A DNA stretch of 64,000 bases from Woeseiaceae bacterium (GCA_021773135.1 JAJFKP010000005.1:1-64000), one strand, 5' to 3'. Positions 50,168 through 59,701 are shown, numbered from the stretch's first letter. The notes: generated by a model from the letters alone, not told the origin. A program made the numbers and translations.

Positions 50168-51865
50168 TTAGCCTTTCGGTTCTACAGCCCCGGGGTTCGT
50201 CACAGATGTATCCGCGTAGGTCCATGCCTTCGCAAATTCGGCGCTTACTGAAATTGCCTCAATGGATTTACCCTGCGCCCTTAGCGATGTTGCCAGACCA
50301 TGCAGAGACCAGCCATTCTTCGGGAAATGTTGCAGATCTTCGCGGAAGGCCTGCTCCGCATCGCCGTATCGCTCCGCAAGAAGGAGTATGTCACCCAAAT
50401 CCTGACGGGCCGGCATTGTCCATTCGGGTGGCTCACCGTAGTTGAGTGCGTCTTCAAGCCTCACGGCTTCATATAGATGATCTGCTGCCGAGACCAGCTT
50501 CCCTGACGCCGCTTCCACCCAACCTGCCAGTACGTTTTCCGCAACGGCCAACACGTCGACGGACAGATTGAATTCCAACCTCATATCTTTCAGTGCCGGC
50601 GACGCAGCAATGGCACGCAGTTTGTCCAACTCGAGCGCCGCAGCTTCGCTGTCTTGCAGAGCTGCGAACGCACGACCGCGAGCGTAATGCCAGATTGCCG
50701 TGGCGTGAGGCTGAGATACGGGTGGCGCGGCAGTAGTCAGCAGTTCCTCCCAACGCGCAAAACGAACTCGAATCAGCAACGGCCGCATGGAATAGTGTTG
50801 GAGAAAGTCCATTCCCGGTGCCCCTAACAGCTCACCAGGGATCAGGCGCGATACCTTTTCTGCAGCCTGGATTGAATCGTTGCTTTGACCAATCATCATG
50901 GTCGCAAACGCCATAAAATCGTAGTTGTGCGGGTAATAGCCTGCGGTGTACATGCCCATCGCAGGGTTCTGGTCCTGAATGTAGGTTTCATCTGCATGAA
51001 TGGCGTGCTTGTTGGCATTGACCGCGTCCAGGTAACGCCCGACTCTTATGTATATGTGTCCGGGCATATGCACCAGGTGACCGGCACCTGGCATCAGGTT
51101 CGCCAAACGCTCGGCACAGTCAATGGCACGTTCCGGGTAAAGCTTTTCAACTGCGTGAATGAAAAAGTGACACGCACCGGGGTGCTTTTCGTTTACAGCG
51201 ATAACTGAGTTGAGACTGGCCAGCGCATCAGCGATGCCGGGATTCGGGCTACCATCTTCTGCCCAATAGTCCCAGGGTCTGAGATCCATTAGGGATTCGG
51301 CGTATAGAACCGCGACCTCCTGGTTATCAGGATAACGAGCAGCAACGCCAGCCATTGCGTCAGAGTATGCTTGGTCGAGGGAAGCGCGATCCGCCGGTGG
51401 CACGGGCGCATAACGCACAGCAAGTGCATTAATCAATTCCTGCTCGTGCTTCGACGCATATTCGAGCCGCGCGAGAGCACCCTGCACCGCGGCATAAGCC
51501 GCTATTCCGGACGGCTCATCCATTGGCATGTTGATGTTCGGTCCCCAGGCCATGGCTTCGCCCCACCAGCACATAGCACAGTTGGCATCCAGTCGCTGCG
51601 CCTCTTTGAATGCACGGACAGCTTCGGCGTGGTTAAACGCGTAGTACAAACGCACGCCCTGATCAAAATAGTTCTGGGCTACGGCACTGTCTGTAGCGAT
51701 CTGAACGTGGTGATCACCCAAATCGTCGTACAGTGGCACAGAATCAGTTGTTTGCGCCGATGTGTGTTCCATCGCGTCGTGCTTGGACTGGGCATCGCTT
51801 TGGTCAACCGTTAGAAACAACATGGCAACCAGGAAGGCGATGATAAAGCGGATGTTACTAAACAT
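50168..51865 (-). CDS. Secreted TPR-repeat protein
   Basis: 565 residues from the ATG at 51865, giving a signal peptide (IRFIIAFLVAMLFLTVDQSDA). The mature protein starts with the TPR-like unit AVAQNYFDQGVRLYYAFNHAEAVRAFKEAQRLDANCAMCWWGEAMAWGPNIN, followed by further alpha-helical repeats and late TPRs (GDILLLAERYGDAEQAFREDL). Distinctive motifs HPGACHFFIHAVE and HLVHMPGHIYIRVGRY are shared by a wide family of bacterial TPR proteins of unknown role. The conserved histidines and the Cys pair (NCAMC) suggest a metal or haem site. It is probably periplasmic. Confidence 0.85.
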   Translation of the reverse strand: MFSNIRFIIAFLVAMLFLTVDQSDAQSKHDAMEHTSAQTTDSVPLYDDLGDHHVQIATDSAVAQNYFDQGVRLYYAFNHAEAVRAFKEAQRLDANCAMCWWGEAMAWGPNINMPMDEPSGIAAYAAVQGALARLEYASKHEQELINALAVRYAPVPPADRASLDQAYSDAMAGVAARYPDNQEVAVLYAESLMDLRPWDYWAEDGSPNPGIADALASLNSVIAVNEKHPGACHFFIHAVEKLYPERAIDCAERLANLMPGAGHLVHMPGHIYIRVGRYLDAVNANKHAIHADETYIQDQNPAMGMYTAGYYPHNYDFMAFATMMIGQSNDSIQAAEKVSRLIPGELLGAPGMDFLQHYSMRPLLIRVRFARWEELLTTAAPPVSQPHATAIWHYARGRAFAALQDSEAAALELDKLRAIAASPALKDMRLEFNLSVDVLAVAENVLAGWVEAASGKLVSAADHLYEAVRLEDALNYGEPPEWTMPARQDLGDILLLAERYGDAEQAFREDLQHFPKNGWSLHGLATSLRAQGKSIEAISVSAEFAKAWTYADTSVTNPGAVEPKG

Positions 51866-52044
51866 TGTGGTTACTCCAAAATTCAAAATGGCCGCGTCGA
51901 AGCCCATGCTGTCAGGCCAATTTCTCTCGCGACCTTCTATCTTGACAGCGCTTCCGAAAGAATTAGGCAGGCGACCGCAGTGGTCGACGCGTTTTAGTCG
52001 CTGCAGAATAGGCGACTATCGTGTGAACACCCGTTTACAGGAGC

Positions 52045-52245
52045 GTGGAAATTACCGGTGATGAGTCTCTTTTTTTGGTGAATGGACTCCCTCTGTGGCA
52101 CGCTCAGTTCGAAATGCGACGGATGATCGCAATTCCGCTAGGGCTCGCTGCGGTTACAATGGTCCTGGGTCTTGTCAGACGCAGGAATGCCACGGCTCCG
52201 GGGAGGGCGTGGAACAGGCAAGCTAGTGGTGACGAGAAGCGGTAG
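52045..52245 (+). CDS. Possible small membrane protein
   Basis: 66 residues from a GTG at 52045, ending 6 nt before the BTAD-hydrolase gene. It has one hydrophobic stretch (IAIPLGLAAVTMVLGLV) followed by a basic tail. The position suggests coupling with the regulator, but there is no homology that I recognise. Confidence 0.3.
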   Translation: MEITGDESLFLVNGLPLWHAQFEMRRMIAIPLGLAAVTMVLGLVRRRNATAPGRAWNRQASGDEKR

Positions 52246-52251
52246 GCACGC

Positions 52252-53841
52252 ATGGCTAAACTGAGAATCAATACATTGGGCGAACTGGCAGTCTTTCGCG
52301 ACGACCAGCCATTGACTTTACCTGCTTCAAAACGCGCACGCGCGCTGCTCGCCTATCTTGCATTGACCGCGCGGCCGCACCGAAGAGATCGATTGTGCGA
52401 GGTGTTTTGGGAGATTCCCGACGACCCTCGCGGCGCGTTGCGTTGGGCACTGAGCAAGATTCGCAGCGTGGTAAATGAGGAGGCCACCGATCGTCTGACG
52501 GCCGATCGCGAGCGCGTCGCGCTCGAAACGGCGAGTATCGACATTGATATCAATCTCTTAATATCAGCATTGAAAAATCCGGCGCTATCAGTCGAACGAC
52601 TACAGGTGATAGCAAGCCATTTGCGGGAGCCAATGCTCACAGGTATCGACTTACCAGATCAGGCGCTTTTTCAACAATGGTTGACGGCTGAACGGGAGGA
52701 CGCTAAACGGCTGCTTGCCAAAACATTGAGCCGACTCGCATGTAATCCTGATCATCCACCCAACAAGGCAATTGCCTGGGCACGCGAGTGGCTGGAGCTT
52801 GAGCCATTTGACACTGATGCGGCAACGCAATTGGTGACGCAACTCGAGCAACTCGGCGAATCACAGGAGTTGGAAAGATTGACTCGGGAATTGACGATGC
52901 GATTTCGCAATGCCGCTATCAGTTGGTCTCCGACCAAGAGGGCCGATACGCGATCACCAGCTGAGGACCACGTCAACACAGTCGAGGTCCGGCAGCTGCT
53001 GGCGCGACAGAAGGTCCAGTTCTGCACAGCGGCCGATGGAGTCCGCATTGCATATGCATCAGTCGGGCAGGGAGCGCCGATCGTCAAGGCTGCAAACTGG
53101 TTGAGTCACCTTGAGTTGGACTGGGACGCACCAATCTGGAGCCCGTTGTTTCGAGAGCTCGCGCGCGATCACTTTTTCATACGTTACGACGAACGCGGCA
53201 ACGGATTGTCAGATTGGGATGTTGGCGAACTCTCGCAGGAAGTGTTTGTTGCAGACCTTGAAACCGTGGTCGAGGCCAGCGAACTGGAGCGTTTCGCGTT
53301 GCTCGGCATTTCGCAGGGGGCTGCTGTGTCTATTGAATACGCGGTCCGACATCCACAACGAGTTTCCCACTTGATTCTGTTTGGCGGTTACGCGGCTGGC
53401 TGGAGGATTGGTGCAACTCAGGAAACCATCAAGGAGCGGGAAGCGATCATGACGCTAACATCCACCGGATGGGGTCAAGATAATCCCGCGTACCGACAGA
53501 TCTTTTCTTCGACTTTCATGCCAAATGCAACCGCGGAAGAACTCAGTTGGTTTAACGAATTTCAACGACGAACCACATCGCCGGAAAACGCGGTCCGGTT
53601 TTTGTCAGCCTTTGGTGATATCGACGTACGTGATCGATTGGCAAAAGTATCAGTGCCAACCTTGGTCATTCACTCCCTGGGCGATCGACGGATACCGATC
53701 ACAATCGGCCGTGACATCGCCGCCGCTATTCCGAACGCCGAGTTTTGTGGTCTGGAGAGCGATGGCCACCTGCTTCTGGGGCGGGAACCCGCATCGAAGG
53801 CATTCGTGGATGCCGTGCGGGAATTTATAGAGCGCACATAA
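52252..53841 (+). CDS. BTAD (SARP-like) transcriptional regulator fused to an alpha/beta hydrolase
   Basis: 529 residues. The N-terminus is an OmpR-type winged helix (LRINTLGELAVFRDDQPL...ALLAYLALTARPHRRDRLCEVFW...ALRWALSKIR, about residues 4-75), followed by a helical BTAD domain (about 95-225). From residue 255 the chain is an alpha/beta hydrolase starting FCTAADGVRIAYASVGQG. It has the nucleophile elbow LGISQGAAVS (Ser354), acid Asp478 (HSLGDRRIP) and His506 (SDGHLLLG). All triad residues are present, so the enzyme may be active or may bind a small molecule that controls DNA binding. The fusion points to a one-component sensor of an ester, lactone or similar compound. The target genes are unknown. 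Confidence 0.88.
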   Translation: MAKLRINTLGELAVFRDDQPLTLPASKRARALLAYLALTARPHRRDRLCEVFWEIPDDPRGALRWALSKIRSVVNEEATDRLTADRERVALETASIDIDINLLISALKNPALSVERLQVIASHLREPMLTGIDLPDQALFQQWLTAEREDAKRLLAKTLSRLACNPDHPPNKAIAWAREWLELEPFDTDAATQLVTQLEQLGESQELERLTRELTMRFRNAAISWSPTKRADTRSPAEDHVNTVEVRQLLARQKVQFCTAADGVRIAYASVGQGAPIVKAANWLSHLELDWDAPIWSPLFRELARDHFFIRYDERGNGLSDWDVGELSQEVFVADLETVVEASELERFALLGISQGAAVSIEYAVRHPQRVSHLILFGGYAAGWRIGATQETIKEREAIMTLTSTGWGQDNPAYRQIFSSTFMPNATAEELSWFNEFQRRTTSPENAVRFLSAFGDIDVRDRLAKVSVPTLVIHSLGDRRIPITIGRDIAAAIPNAEFCGLESDGHLLLGREPASKAFVDAVREFIERT

Positions 53842-53966
53842 AATAATTGTTTTTCCACGTTTGACACAACGCTCGGTTCAACGATCACGTCCTAACATTC
53901 CTTCCAAGTTACATTACAGCCGGCTGCTGCCGCCTCGTTCTCAGTTTGGATTAAGGAATCTTCCCA

Positions 53967-54920
53967 ATGTCTATCTATCGTAAGCAACTGCCCCAAACCG
54001 AGGGTGGTATTTTCCTGACCGACGCGGGCCTTGAGACGGATTTAATTTTCAATCGCGGCATCGATATTCGCGAATTCGCCGCTCACACATTGCTGGAATC
54101 GGCAGAGGGCCGCTTCGCGTTAGCACAGTATTTTCGTGGCTTCCTCACGCTCGCCGACCAACACAATGTGGGCTTTATTTTCGACAGCCCGACTTGGAGG
54201 GCGCACACACATTGGTCGAAGGCACTTGGGTCGAGCGCCACAGCATTAGCTGAGATCAACCGTGCGGCGATTGACTTCATTGCTGATTTGCGCGATGAAT
54301 TCGCCGCAAATCGTGGACCGATAATACTAAATGCCCCAATCGGCCCTTGTGGCGATGCCTATGCACCCGAATTGATGGTTTCAGCCGATGAGGCTGCGCT
54401 TCATCACGCCCAACAGATCGCCTGGCTCGCCGAAACGGAAGTCGACATGGTGACAGCGCTGACTTTTACGCAGTCCTCTGAAGCAATCGGCATTGTTCGA
54501 GCGGCAAATGACGCAAAGCTGCCGATCATTGTGTCATTCACAGTGGAGACGGACGGGAGCCTACCCACGGGCCAGCCCATTGGTGATGCCATTGTCGAGG
54601 TCGACGCTGCGACTAGCCAGGGACCCGAGTATTTCATGATCAACTGTGCCCATCCCGACCACTTCCGCGAGGCATTGCACGACGAAGAATGGCTTCGCCG
54701 CATTCGCGGTTTTCGCTGCAATGCCTCGCGTTGTAGCCATGCAGAACTTGATGAGGCCGAAACACTTGATGCCGGTGATCCAACCGAACTCTCGCGACAA
54801 TATGGGGAACTGGCAATGACTATGCCATGGGCCAACGTCTTTGGCGGCTGCTGCGGCTCCGACCTTCGTCATGTGGCAGCTATTGCGGACAGTGTAATTT
54901 CTAACTCAGCTGTATATTGA
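53967..54920 (+). CDS. Homocysteine S-methyltransferase family protein
   Basis: 317 residues. The barrel starts with FLTDAGLETDLIFNRG (the G-G-x-x-x-E-x-like motif). The zinc-binding cysteines are visible as MINCAHPDHF and, near the C-terminus, VFGGCCGSDLRHV. Relatives (MmuM, BHMT-like) transfer a methyl group from S-methylmethionine or betaine to homocysteine. The first motif differs from MmuM, so the methyl donor is uncertain. It follows the regulator fusion by 125 nt, with a 65-bp repeat after its stop. Confidence 0.85.
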   Translation: MSIYRKQLPQTEGGIFLTDAGLETDLIFNRGIDIREFAAHTLLESAEGRFALAQYFRGFLTLADQHNVGFIFDSPTWRAHTHWSKALGSSATALAEINRAAIDFIADLRDEFAANRGPIILNAPIGPCGDAYAPELMVSADEAALHHAQQIAWLAETEVDMVTALTFTQSSEAIGIVRAANDAKLPIIVSFTVETDGSLPTGQPIGDAIVEVDAATSQGPEYFMINCAHPDHFREALHDEEWLRRIRGFRCNASRCSHAELDEAETLDAGDPTELSRQYGELAMTMPWANVFGGCCGSDLRHVAAIADSVISNSAVY

Positions 54921-54933
54921 TGATTCGTGACCG

Positions 54934-55000
54934 TCCGCTCGTGGCCGAAACCAGCCGCTCGGCTGTTAAACTATAGAAAGGCGGCTTTTGACCCAACGCC
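54934..55000 (+). repeat. 65-bp repeat family, copy B2
   Basis: CCGCTCGTGGCCGAAACCAG, CCGCTCGGCTGTTAAACTA and GGCGGCTTTTGACCCAACGC: one of the best-preserved copies. It lies 14 nt after the methyltransferase stop and could form the CAGCC/GGCTG hairpin in the mRNA tail. Confidence 0.75.
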
Positions 55001-55110
55001 GAAGTTCGTGAGGCAGAATTTGAATAGTGCGTCGCAGACGGCGATAGTGGGAAGGTGCAATCGCGTGACTTGATCAATTCAAGTCGAGTACTAATTCAGT
55101 GGGCCGACGT

Positions 55111-55461
55111 ATGAGCGAGTTTGTCGAATATTTAGCAGAGGTATTTCAGGACTTCGGAGCCATTCGATCACGACGTATGTTTGGTGGTTATGGCATATAC
55201 CACGACAACCTGATGTTCGGCCTGGTGGCTGACGATGTCCTCTATCTAAAGGTCGATGCTCAATCGGCAACGCTGTTCGAGGACTTGGACCTCAAACCAT
55301 TCGAGTATATGAAAAACGGTAAATCAATGAAGATGTCGTACTATATGGCGCCAGAGGCCATCTTCGACGACCGCGATGTGGCGAAAGAATGGGCGCAGCA
55401 CGCGTTCGCAGCTGCTTTGCGTTCCGGGAAGCCGAAGAAACGAGCAAAAGGAACGGCCTGA
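55111..55461 (+). CDS. TfoX N-terminal domain protein
   Basis: 116 residues from the ATG at 55111 (a GTG at 55099 is possible). The sequence FGAIRSRRMFGGYGIYHDNLMFGLVADDVLYLKVD has the R-x-M-F-G-G-x-G-(I/L)-Y motif of the TfoX/Sxy N-terminal domain, followed by FEYMKNGKSMKMSYYMAPEAIFDD. The C-terminal TfoX domain is absent and the tail is basic (KPKKRAKG). Single-domain members are common and mostly of unknown role. Links to competence are not proven for them. Confidence 0.85.
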   Translation: MSEFVEYLAEVFQDFGAIRSRRMFGGYGIYHDNLMFGLVADDVLYLKVDAQSATLFEDLDLKPFEYMKNGKSMKMSYYMAPEAIFDDRDVAKEWAQHAFAAALRSGKPKKRAKGTA

Positions 55462-55651
55462 TATCCGTTAATGCCCGAAACCAGTCACTCGATCTTTCGC
55501 ACCTGATTAGCAGCTATACCCAGAGGAAGCCACTCAGCCGTCGCGCTTATCCTCCTGAGGAGAGGCGTTGGCAGAATCGAACAGATTCTCTTTGGATTCC
55601 AGAGCCCGTCACGTACAACAAGATTCAGTGATGGGCTGCTCCTTGACCCGG

Positions 55652-56641
55652 TTAAGATCCGAGGAACCTGATCAATTCCGCATTGAGTTTATCGGGCGCT
55701 TCTTCGTGGGGGTTGTGACCGACGTTCGGAATAAGAATCACCTCGCCATTTGGGAAGACGCTTGCAGCATGCCGGGCTTCTTCCGCATAGGTCGGATAGT
55801 CCTCTTGGCCGCCCAGGATCAGGGTTGGAGTCTTGATGTGCCGCCAGTCATTGACTACGGTATCCATGTTCCGCATATGTCCGGTTAAGCTGCTAATGTA
55901 GGCCATGCGTGGCCAGTCACCACTGAGCCGCTGACCGTAACGAATGCGCATGTGTTCCAGGTAATCCGGACTCCAGGTCACGTAATTGTCGTCCGCCCAT
56001 TTCAGTAAAGAGGCATAGACATCGTCCATGTCCGGATTGGAATCAATTTCGCCGGTTAGCGGTTGAAAGCCTCGACCCCCGCGACGATCTGTCAGGCCGA
56101 TCTGGTTTACGGTAACCAGGTGCGTTATCCGTCCAGGGAAGAGAAAGGCAAAGCGGGTGACCATCTGACCACCGATCGAATGGCCAACCAGGGCAGCCTG
56201 TTCGATACCAAGGTGATCCATCAGCCGCGCAGTGTTAGACGCCCACAGGTTGATGCTATAAGGGATTTCCGGCTTGGAAGACTTGCCCCATCCCAGGCGG
56301 TCCTTGGCGATGACCCGGTAACCTTCTTCACTTAGTGCTCTGATCTGGTCCTCCCAATACCAGCTGTAGTAGTAACCGCCATGATGGAAAATAACAGTGC
56401 GGCCGTTTGCCGGACCGGTTGGTGCAACGTCCATGTAGGCAACGCGCACGTCTTTTCCATAGACGCTGAAATTCAAGTACTCAACCGGGTAGGGATAGTC
56501 ATACTCCTCCAGGTTGATCGATATCGGGCCCCAGTCGGCGGGTGCCGAGGGCGGCGGAGCTGACTGGGCTGAGACCACGCTTGATGTGAAAACAGCGATC
56601 GCCGTAAGCAGGAAAAGCAAGCGAAAAGACCGAAGGCGCAT
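55652..56641 (-). CDS. Secreted alpha/beta hydrolase (epoxide-hydrolase/haloalkane-dehalogenase-like)
   Basis: 329 residues with a signal peptide ending SVVSAQSAP. The fold shows the oxyanion HG motif VIFHHGGYYYSWYWED, RVIAKDRLGWGKSSKP, the nucleophile elbow LVGHSIGGQM (Ser), an acid in LILGGQEDYPTYAEE and the final His in PNVGHNPHEEAP. The serine nucleophile excludes a true epoxide hydrolase or dehalogenase (which use Asp), so a peptidase or esterase is more likely. It is transcribed divergently from the methyltransferase. Confidence 0.87.
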   Translation of the reverse strand: MRLRSFRLLFLLTAIAVFTSSVVSAQSAPPPSAPADWGPISINLEEYDYPYPVEYLNFSVYGKDVRVAYMDVAPTGPANGRTVIFHHGGYYYSWYWEDQIRALSEEGYRVIAKDRLGWGKSSKPEIPYSINLWASNTARLMDHLGIEQAALVGHSIGGQMVTRFAFLFPGRITHLVTVNQIGLTDRRGGRGFQPLTGEIDSNPDMDDVYASLLKWADDNYVTWSPDYLEHMRIRYGQRLSGDWPRMAYISSLTGHMRNMDTVVNDWRHIKTPTLILGGQEDYPTYAEEARHAASVFPNGEVILIPNVGHNPHEEAPDKLNAELIRFLGS

Positions 56642-56820
56642 TATTGTGATTCCTCCTGATTTGAACTACATGATTGGAAAACAGGCCAGGTCAGAGAAAA
56701 AATACACTCACTATAGCTCTATTTCTAGCGATCTATGGATTCAGCCGGCGCCGAGCCTACGCTTGCGCCGAATGGGCCGCCACCCGCTGAGAATTAGCAG
56801 CTGCTATTGCGGGCAAGTCT

Positions 56821-56890
56821 AAGGCCGCTCGTGGCTGAGTTCAGACGCTGCCCTGCTAAACTACTGAGGCCCTGCTATTGACCCAAAACG
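56821..56890 (+). repeat. 65-bp repeat family, copy B3
   Basis: A diverged copy: CCGCTCGTGGCTGAGTTCAG, CCCTGCTAAACTACTGAGG, TGCTATTGACCCAAAACG. It ends about 20 nt before the methyltransferase start codon, so it is part of that gene's leader. Confidence 0.65.
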
Positions 56891-56912
56891 AACCTGGAAT
56901 GGTATATCAAAC

Positions 56913-57716
56913 ATGAATCAAGAGTATGTCCACGGCTACGAACCTAACGAGGCAGTACGTTTACAAGATCAGGCTGACACACTTGTCGAGCTTCTGCATT
57001 CGGACACACATTTTTCCGAAGGTTGTACAGTTCTCGAGGCCGGCTGTGGTGTTGGCGCCCAAACGATAACGCTTGCGCGGAACAGTTCGGGTGCGAAGAT
57101 AACGTCGGTAGATATCTCCGCGAGCTCTCTCGAACAGGCGGAAAGTCATGCACGCGCGGCAGGCATTGACAACGTCACATTTCAACAGGCAGATATTTTC
57201 TCACTGCCATTCCAGCCAGATTCATTTGATCATGTATTCATTTGCTTTGTGCTGGAACATCTACCCAGGCCCGCCGACGCACTTGCAAATCTTCGAGCCG
57301 TCTTAAGGCCGGGCGGAACGATCACGGTTATCGAAGGAGATCACGGATCGACATACTTCCATCCCGAAAATGAGGCTGCCGATGCGGCGATCCAATGTCA
57401 GGTTGAATTGCAGCGTATGGCTGGTGGAAATGCTCACATCGGTCGGCAACTCTATCCACTCCTATCTCAGTCAGGGTTCGATTCTGTTCGTGTATCACCG
57501 CGCATGGTGTATGCGGACGCCAGCAAACCCGATCTCGTCGACGGTTTCACCAAGAAAACATTTACTGCGATGATTGAGGGCACCCGCGGCTCTGCACTCG
57601 AAGCGGGCATTATCGAGCCTGCGGCTTTTGATGACGGAGTTCAGGCGCTATATCGAACTGCAGAACCGGATGGAACATTTTGCTACACCTTCTTCAAAGC
57701 AGTCGGCAAAAAATAG
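56913..57716 (+). CDS. Class I SAM-dependent methyltransferase
   Basis: 267 residues. Motif I is VLEAGCGVGAQTITLA, motif II is KITSVDISASSLEQAE, then NVTFQQADIFSLPFQPDSFDHVFICFVLEHL and the LRPGGTITVIEGDHGS strand: a Methyltransf_11/25 fold. The N-terminus NQEYVHGYEPNEAVRLQDQA and the long C-terminal arm are typical of a group near UbiE-like enzymes. The methyl acceptor is unknown. It is cytoplasmic. Confidence 0.9.
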   Translation: MNQEYVHGYEPNEAVRLQDQADTLVELLHSDTHFSEGCTVLEAGCGVGAQTITLARNSSGAKITSVDISASSLEQAESHARAAGIDNVTFQQADIFSLPFQPDSFDHVFICFVLEHLPRPADALANLRAVLRPGGTITVIEGDHGSTYFHPENEAADAAIQCQVELQRMAGGNAHIGRQLYPLLSQSGFDSVRVSPRMVYADASKPDLVDGFTKKTFTAMIEGTRGSALEAGIIEPAAFDDGVQALYRTAEPDGTFCYTFFKAVGKK

Positions 57717-58009
57717 CTGGTGACCTGTACCTGACTTCAGCACCCGAGATGTTCGCTCCTGTTCACAAATGGCCGCTCAACAAGTGCTGCACGCAGCGGT
57801 TGGTATTGTCTCGAAGCGGACACTATTGGGCGACGAAAATAAGCTTATTTCACACCAATGTCAGTAAGGTATCTTCACGGCAAAAATCGCCCCAGCCTAT
57901 TGAAGGCGCAGTTTGAACTACGCGAGGAGTATGTTGTTCTTTTGCGTCTGTCTAACAATGATGCCGTTGACATCCATGACCACGATTCCAGCCGAGCGTT
58001 TTTTTGCAG

Positions 58010-58144
58010 GAAAATGCCCGCCTGGCCGTGGGTGCGCCCACAGACATTGTTATCTACGCGAGTTCTCCGTTGCTTGATATCACCGCATTTTCTCGCGTGG
58101 CGTAAACGATCAAAGCTGGTCGCGTGCTGTTTCGGGGCGAATAG
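58010..58144 (+). pseudogene. Amidohydrolase C-terminal remnant
   Basis: The frame reads ENARLAVGAPTDIVIYASSP, then LLDITAFSRVA, a TAA stop, and TIKAGRVLFRGE before another stop. This is the conserved C-terminal segment of an amidohydrolase (G-x-x-A-D-(I/L)-V-(I/L) followed by V-x-x-T-I-K-x-G). An upstream stretch TTIPAERFFAGK lies in another frame, split by a run of seven T. The rest of the gene is missing. The remaining bases from 57717 to 58259 show nothing. Confidence 0.65.
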
Positions 58145-58259
58145 CTGATGCTCTGCTTTTGGTTGCGGTTTCAACTGCTGAACTTCGTAGAGGCGGATAA
58201 AGACCTTGAGCGACCTGCGGCTTCATTGACACTGGATAGATAGTTGATATCTTTTAACA

Positions 58260-58616
58260 ATGAAAACATACGATTCGTTCGCGGATTGGTATCGAGATCA
58301 ATCGACTTATCAGAAGCAGATTATCTCGAAGCTGCGCATGCTGGTTGGCGACACTGCGCCGAAACTGGTTGAATCCAGCAAATGGACGAATGGAGTTTGG
58401 CTAAAGGGTGACCTGCCAATAATCTACATTCATACAGAGCCCGATCATGTGCAATTTGGGTTCTTTGCCGGTGCCAATCTTGCCGATCCCGGAAAATTAC
58501 TGCGGGGAAAGGGCAAACATGTGCGCCATATTCGAGTGGAGAATATAGAGGATGTAGATAAAACTGCTTTTGCGACCATGATTCGCAAGGCAGTCAGAGC
58601 CCCATCCTACCGGTAG
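58260..58616 (+). CDS. DUF1801-family protein
   Basis: 118 residues. KTYDSFADWYRDQSTYQKQIISKLRMLVGDTAPKLVESSKWTNGVWLKGDLPIIYIHTEPDHVQFGFFAGANL matches the YdhG-like DUF1801 fold: helix, then E-x-x-K-W-x-x-x-x-(W/F), a central strand and the KHVRHIRV region. The family is small, cytoplasmic and of unknown function, and is often next to glyoxalase or regulator genes. No such context here. Confidence 0.82.
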   Translation: MKTYDSFADWYRDQSTYQKQIISKLRMLVGDTAPKLVESSKWTNGVWLKGDLPIIYIHTEPDHVQFGFFAGANLADPGKLLRGKGKHVRHIRVENIEDVDKTAFATMIRKAVRAPSYR

Positions 58617-58707
58617 AGCTGGGGAACCTGGGAATTGGCGATGTTCAAATCGCCCCAAACGAGCAACTCTGGGTGGCTCGCCTTAATGTGGTTCGCCGAC
58701 TGGTTGA

Positions 58708-58774
58708 AACTGCGACCGAAACCAGCAGCTGAGCTGCTAAACTGATCGGAGACCGCATTTGATCTAAAGCGGCC
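58708..58774 (+). repeat. 65-bp repeat family, copy B4
   Basis: GACCGAAACCAGCAGCTGAG, CTGCTAAACTGATCGGAGACC and GCATTTGATCTAAAGCGGCC. The inner hairpin is GCAGC-TGA-GCTGC, a compensatory change relative to CAGCC/GGCTG in other copies. Confidence 0.7.
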
Positions 58775-58885
58775 GTCAATCCTTTTGACGGGTCCTCATA
58801 CAGTTAGTCCGATGAATCGATGAGTTTTGTCAAACGCAATGTGTGCTGAACAGCAATTACTCAGAATCTTCGTGGAGTGAAAACA

Positions 58886-59701
58886 ATGAAATTCAGCTGT
58901 GCAGGCAGGATCAACGTCATGACACTGCTATTGATCGCATTGGTCACAGGCCTCAATGGCGCGATCGCAGCGAACCCTGTTGACTATCCCGATGGTCCGA
59001 TTGAAACAGTTGGCGCTGATGGTGTAGTGGTCTACGGAAATATCTACTTCGGCGAACTCGATCGCAGTGCGCCGCTTATCCTTTTGTTTCATCAAGGCGG
59101 TTCAAACGCTCGAGGAGAGTATGGGTCGTTAGCGCCGTGGTTGAACGAGCAGGGATTTCGGGCGATTGCATGGGACGCTCGAGCCGGGGGTGATTTGTAT
59201 GGCGCAACTAACCGCACGCAAGATACATTGTCGACAGGTACGCCTGACCACTATTGCGATGCATACAATGACCTGCAGGCCGCACTTGACTACGTGTTGA
59301 AGAACCAAATCGCTGAAAAGGCGATTGTCTGGGGCAGTTCCTATTCAGGAGCTTTGGTGTTTCGTTTGGCTGCCGATAATCCAGGCGCTATCAGCGGCGT
59401 GTTCGCGTTTTCTCCCGCATCCGGAGGCCCTATGGAAAATTGCCGCGCGAGACAATGGGTCGATAAGGTGGCCGCACCGAAAATCGTCTTTAAGCCGACC
59501 TCGGAAATGGAAAGAGAATCATCCATTGAGCAAAAGGCAATTCTCACTGATGCAGGCGCTGAGTTCTTTATCGTTGAAGATGGCATTCACGGCTCATCGA
59601 TGTTGGTTGATGAACGTACCGGTCATGAAATGTCGGAAACGAGAGAACTCGTAATCAAAAAATTACGCCAGGTATTCTCGCTACCTGGACGACCGCAATA
59701 A
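58886..59701 (+). CDS. Secreted dienelactone-hydrolase-like alpha/beta hydrolase
   Basis: 271 residues from the ATG at 58886, with TGGAG ten nt upstream. A signal peptide ends GLNGAIAANP. The fold shows ILLFHQGGSNARGEYGSLAPWLNEQGFRAIAWD, the nucleophile elbow VWGSSYSGALVF (Ser), and the late IHGSSML histidine. The single cysteines in HYCDA and MENCRAR may form a disulfide in the periplasm. It resembles DLH or PHA-depolymerase-like esterases. The substrate is unknown. The MITE-like element E3 starts one base after the stop codon. Confidence 0.83.
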   Translation: MKFSCAGRINVMTLLLIALVTGLNGAIAANPVDYPDGPIETVGADGVVVYGNIYFGELDRSAPLILLFHQGGSNARGEYGSLAPWLNEQGFRAIAWDARAGGDLYGATNRTQDTLSTGTPDHYCDAYNDLQAALDYVLKNQIAEKAIVWGSSYSGALVFRLAADNPGAISGVFAFSPASGGPMENCRARQWVDKVAAPKIVFKPTSEMERESSIEQKAILTDAGAEFFIVEDGIHGSSMLVDERTGHEMSETRELVIKKLRQVFSLPGRPQ

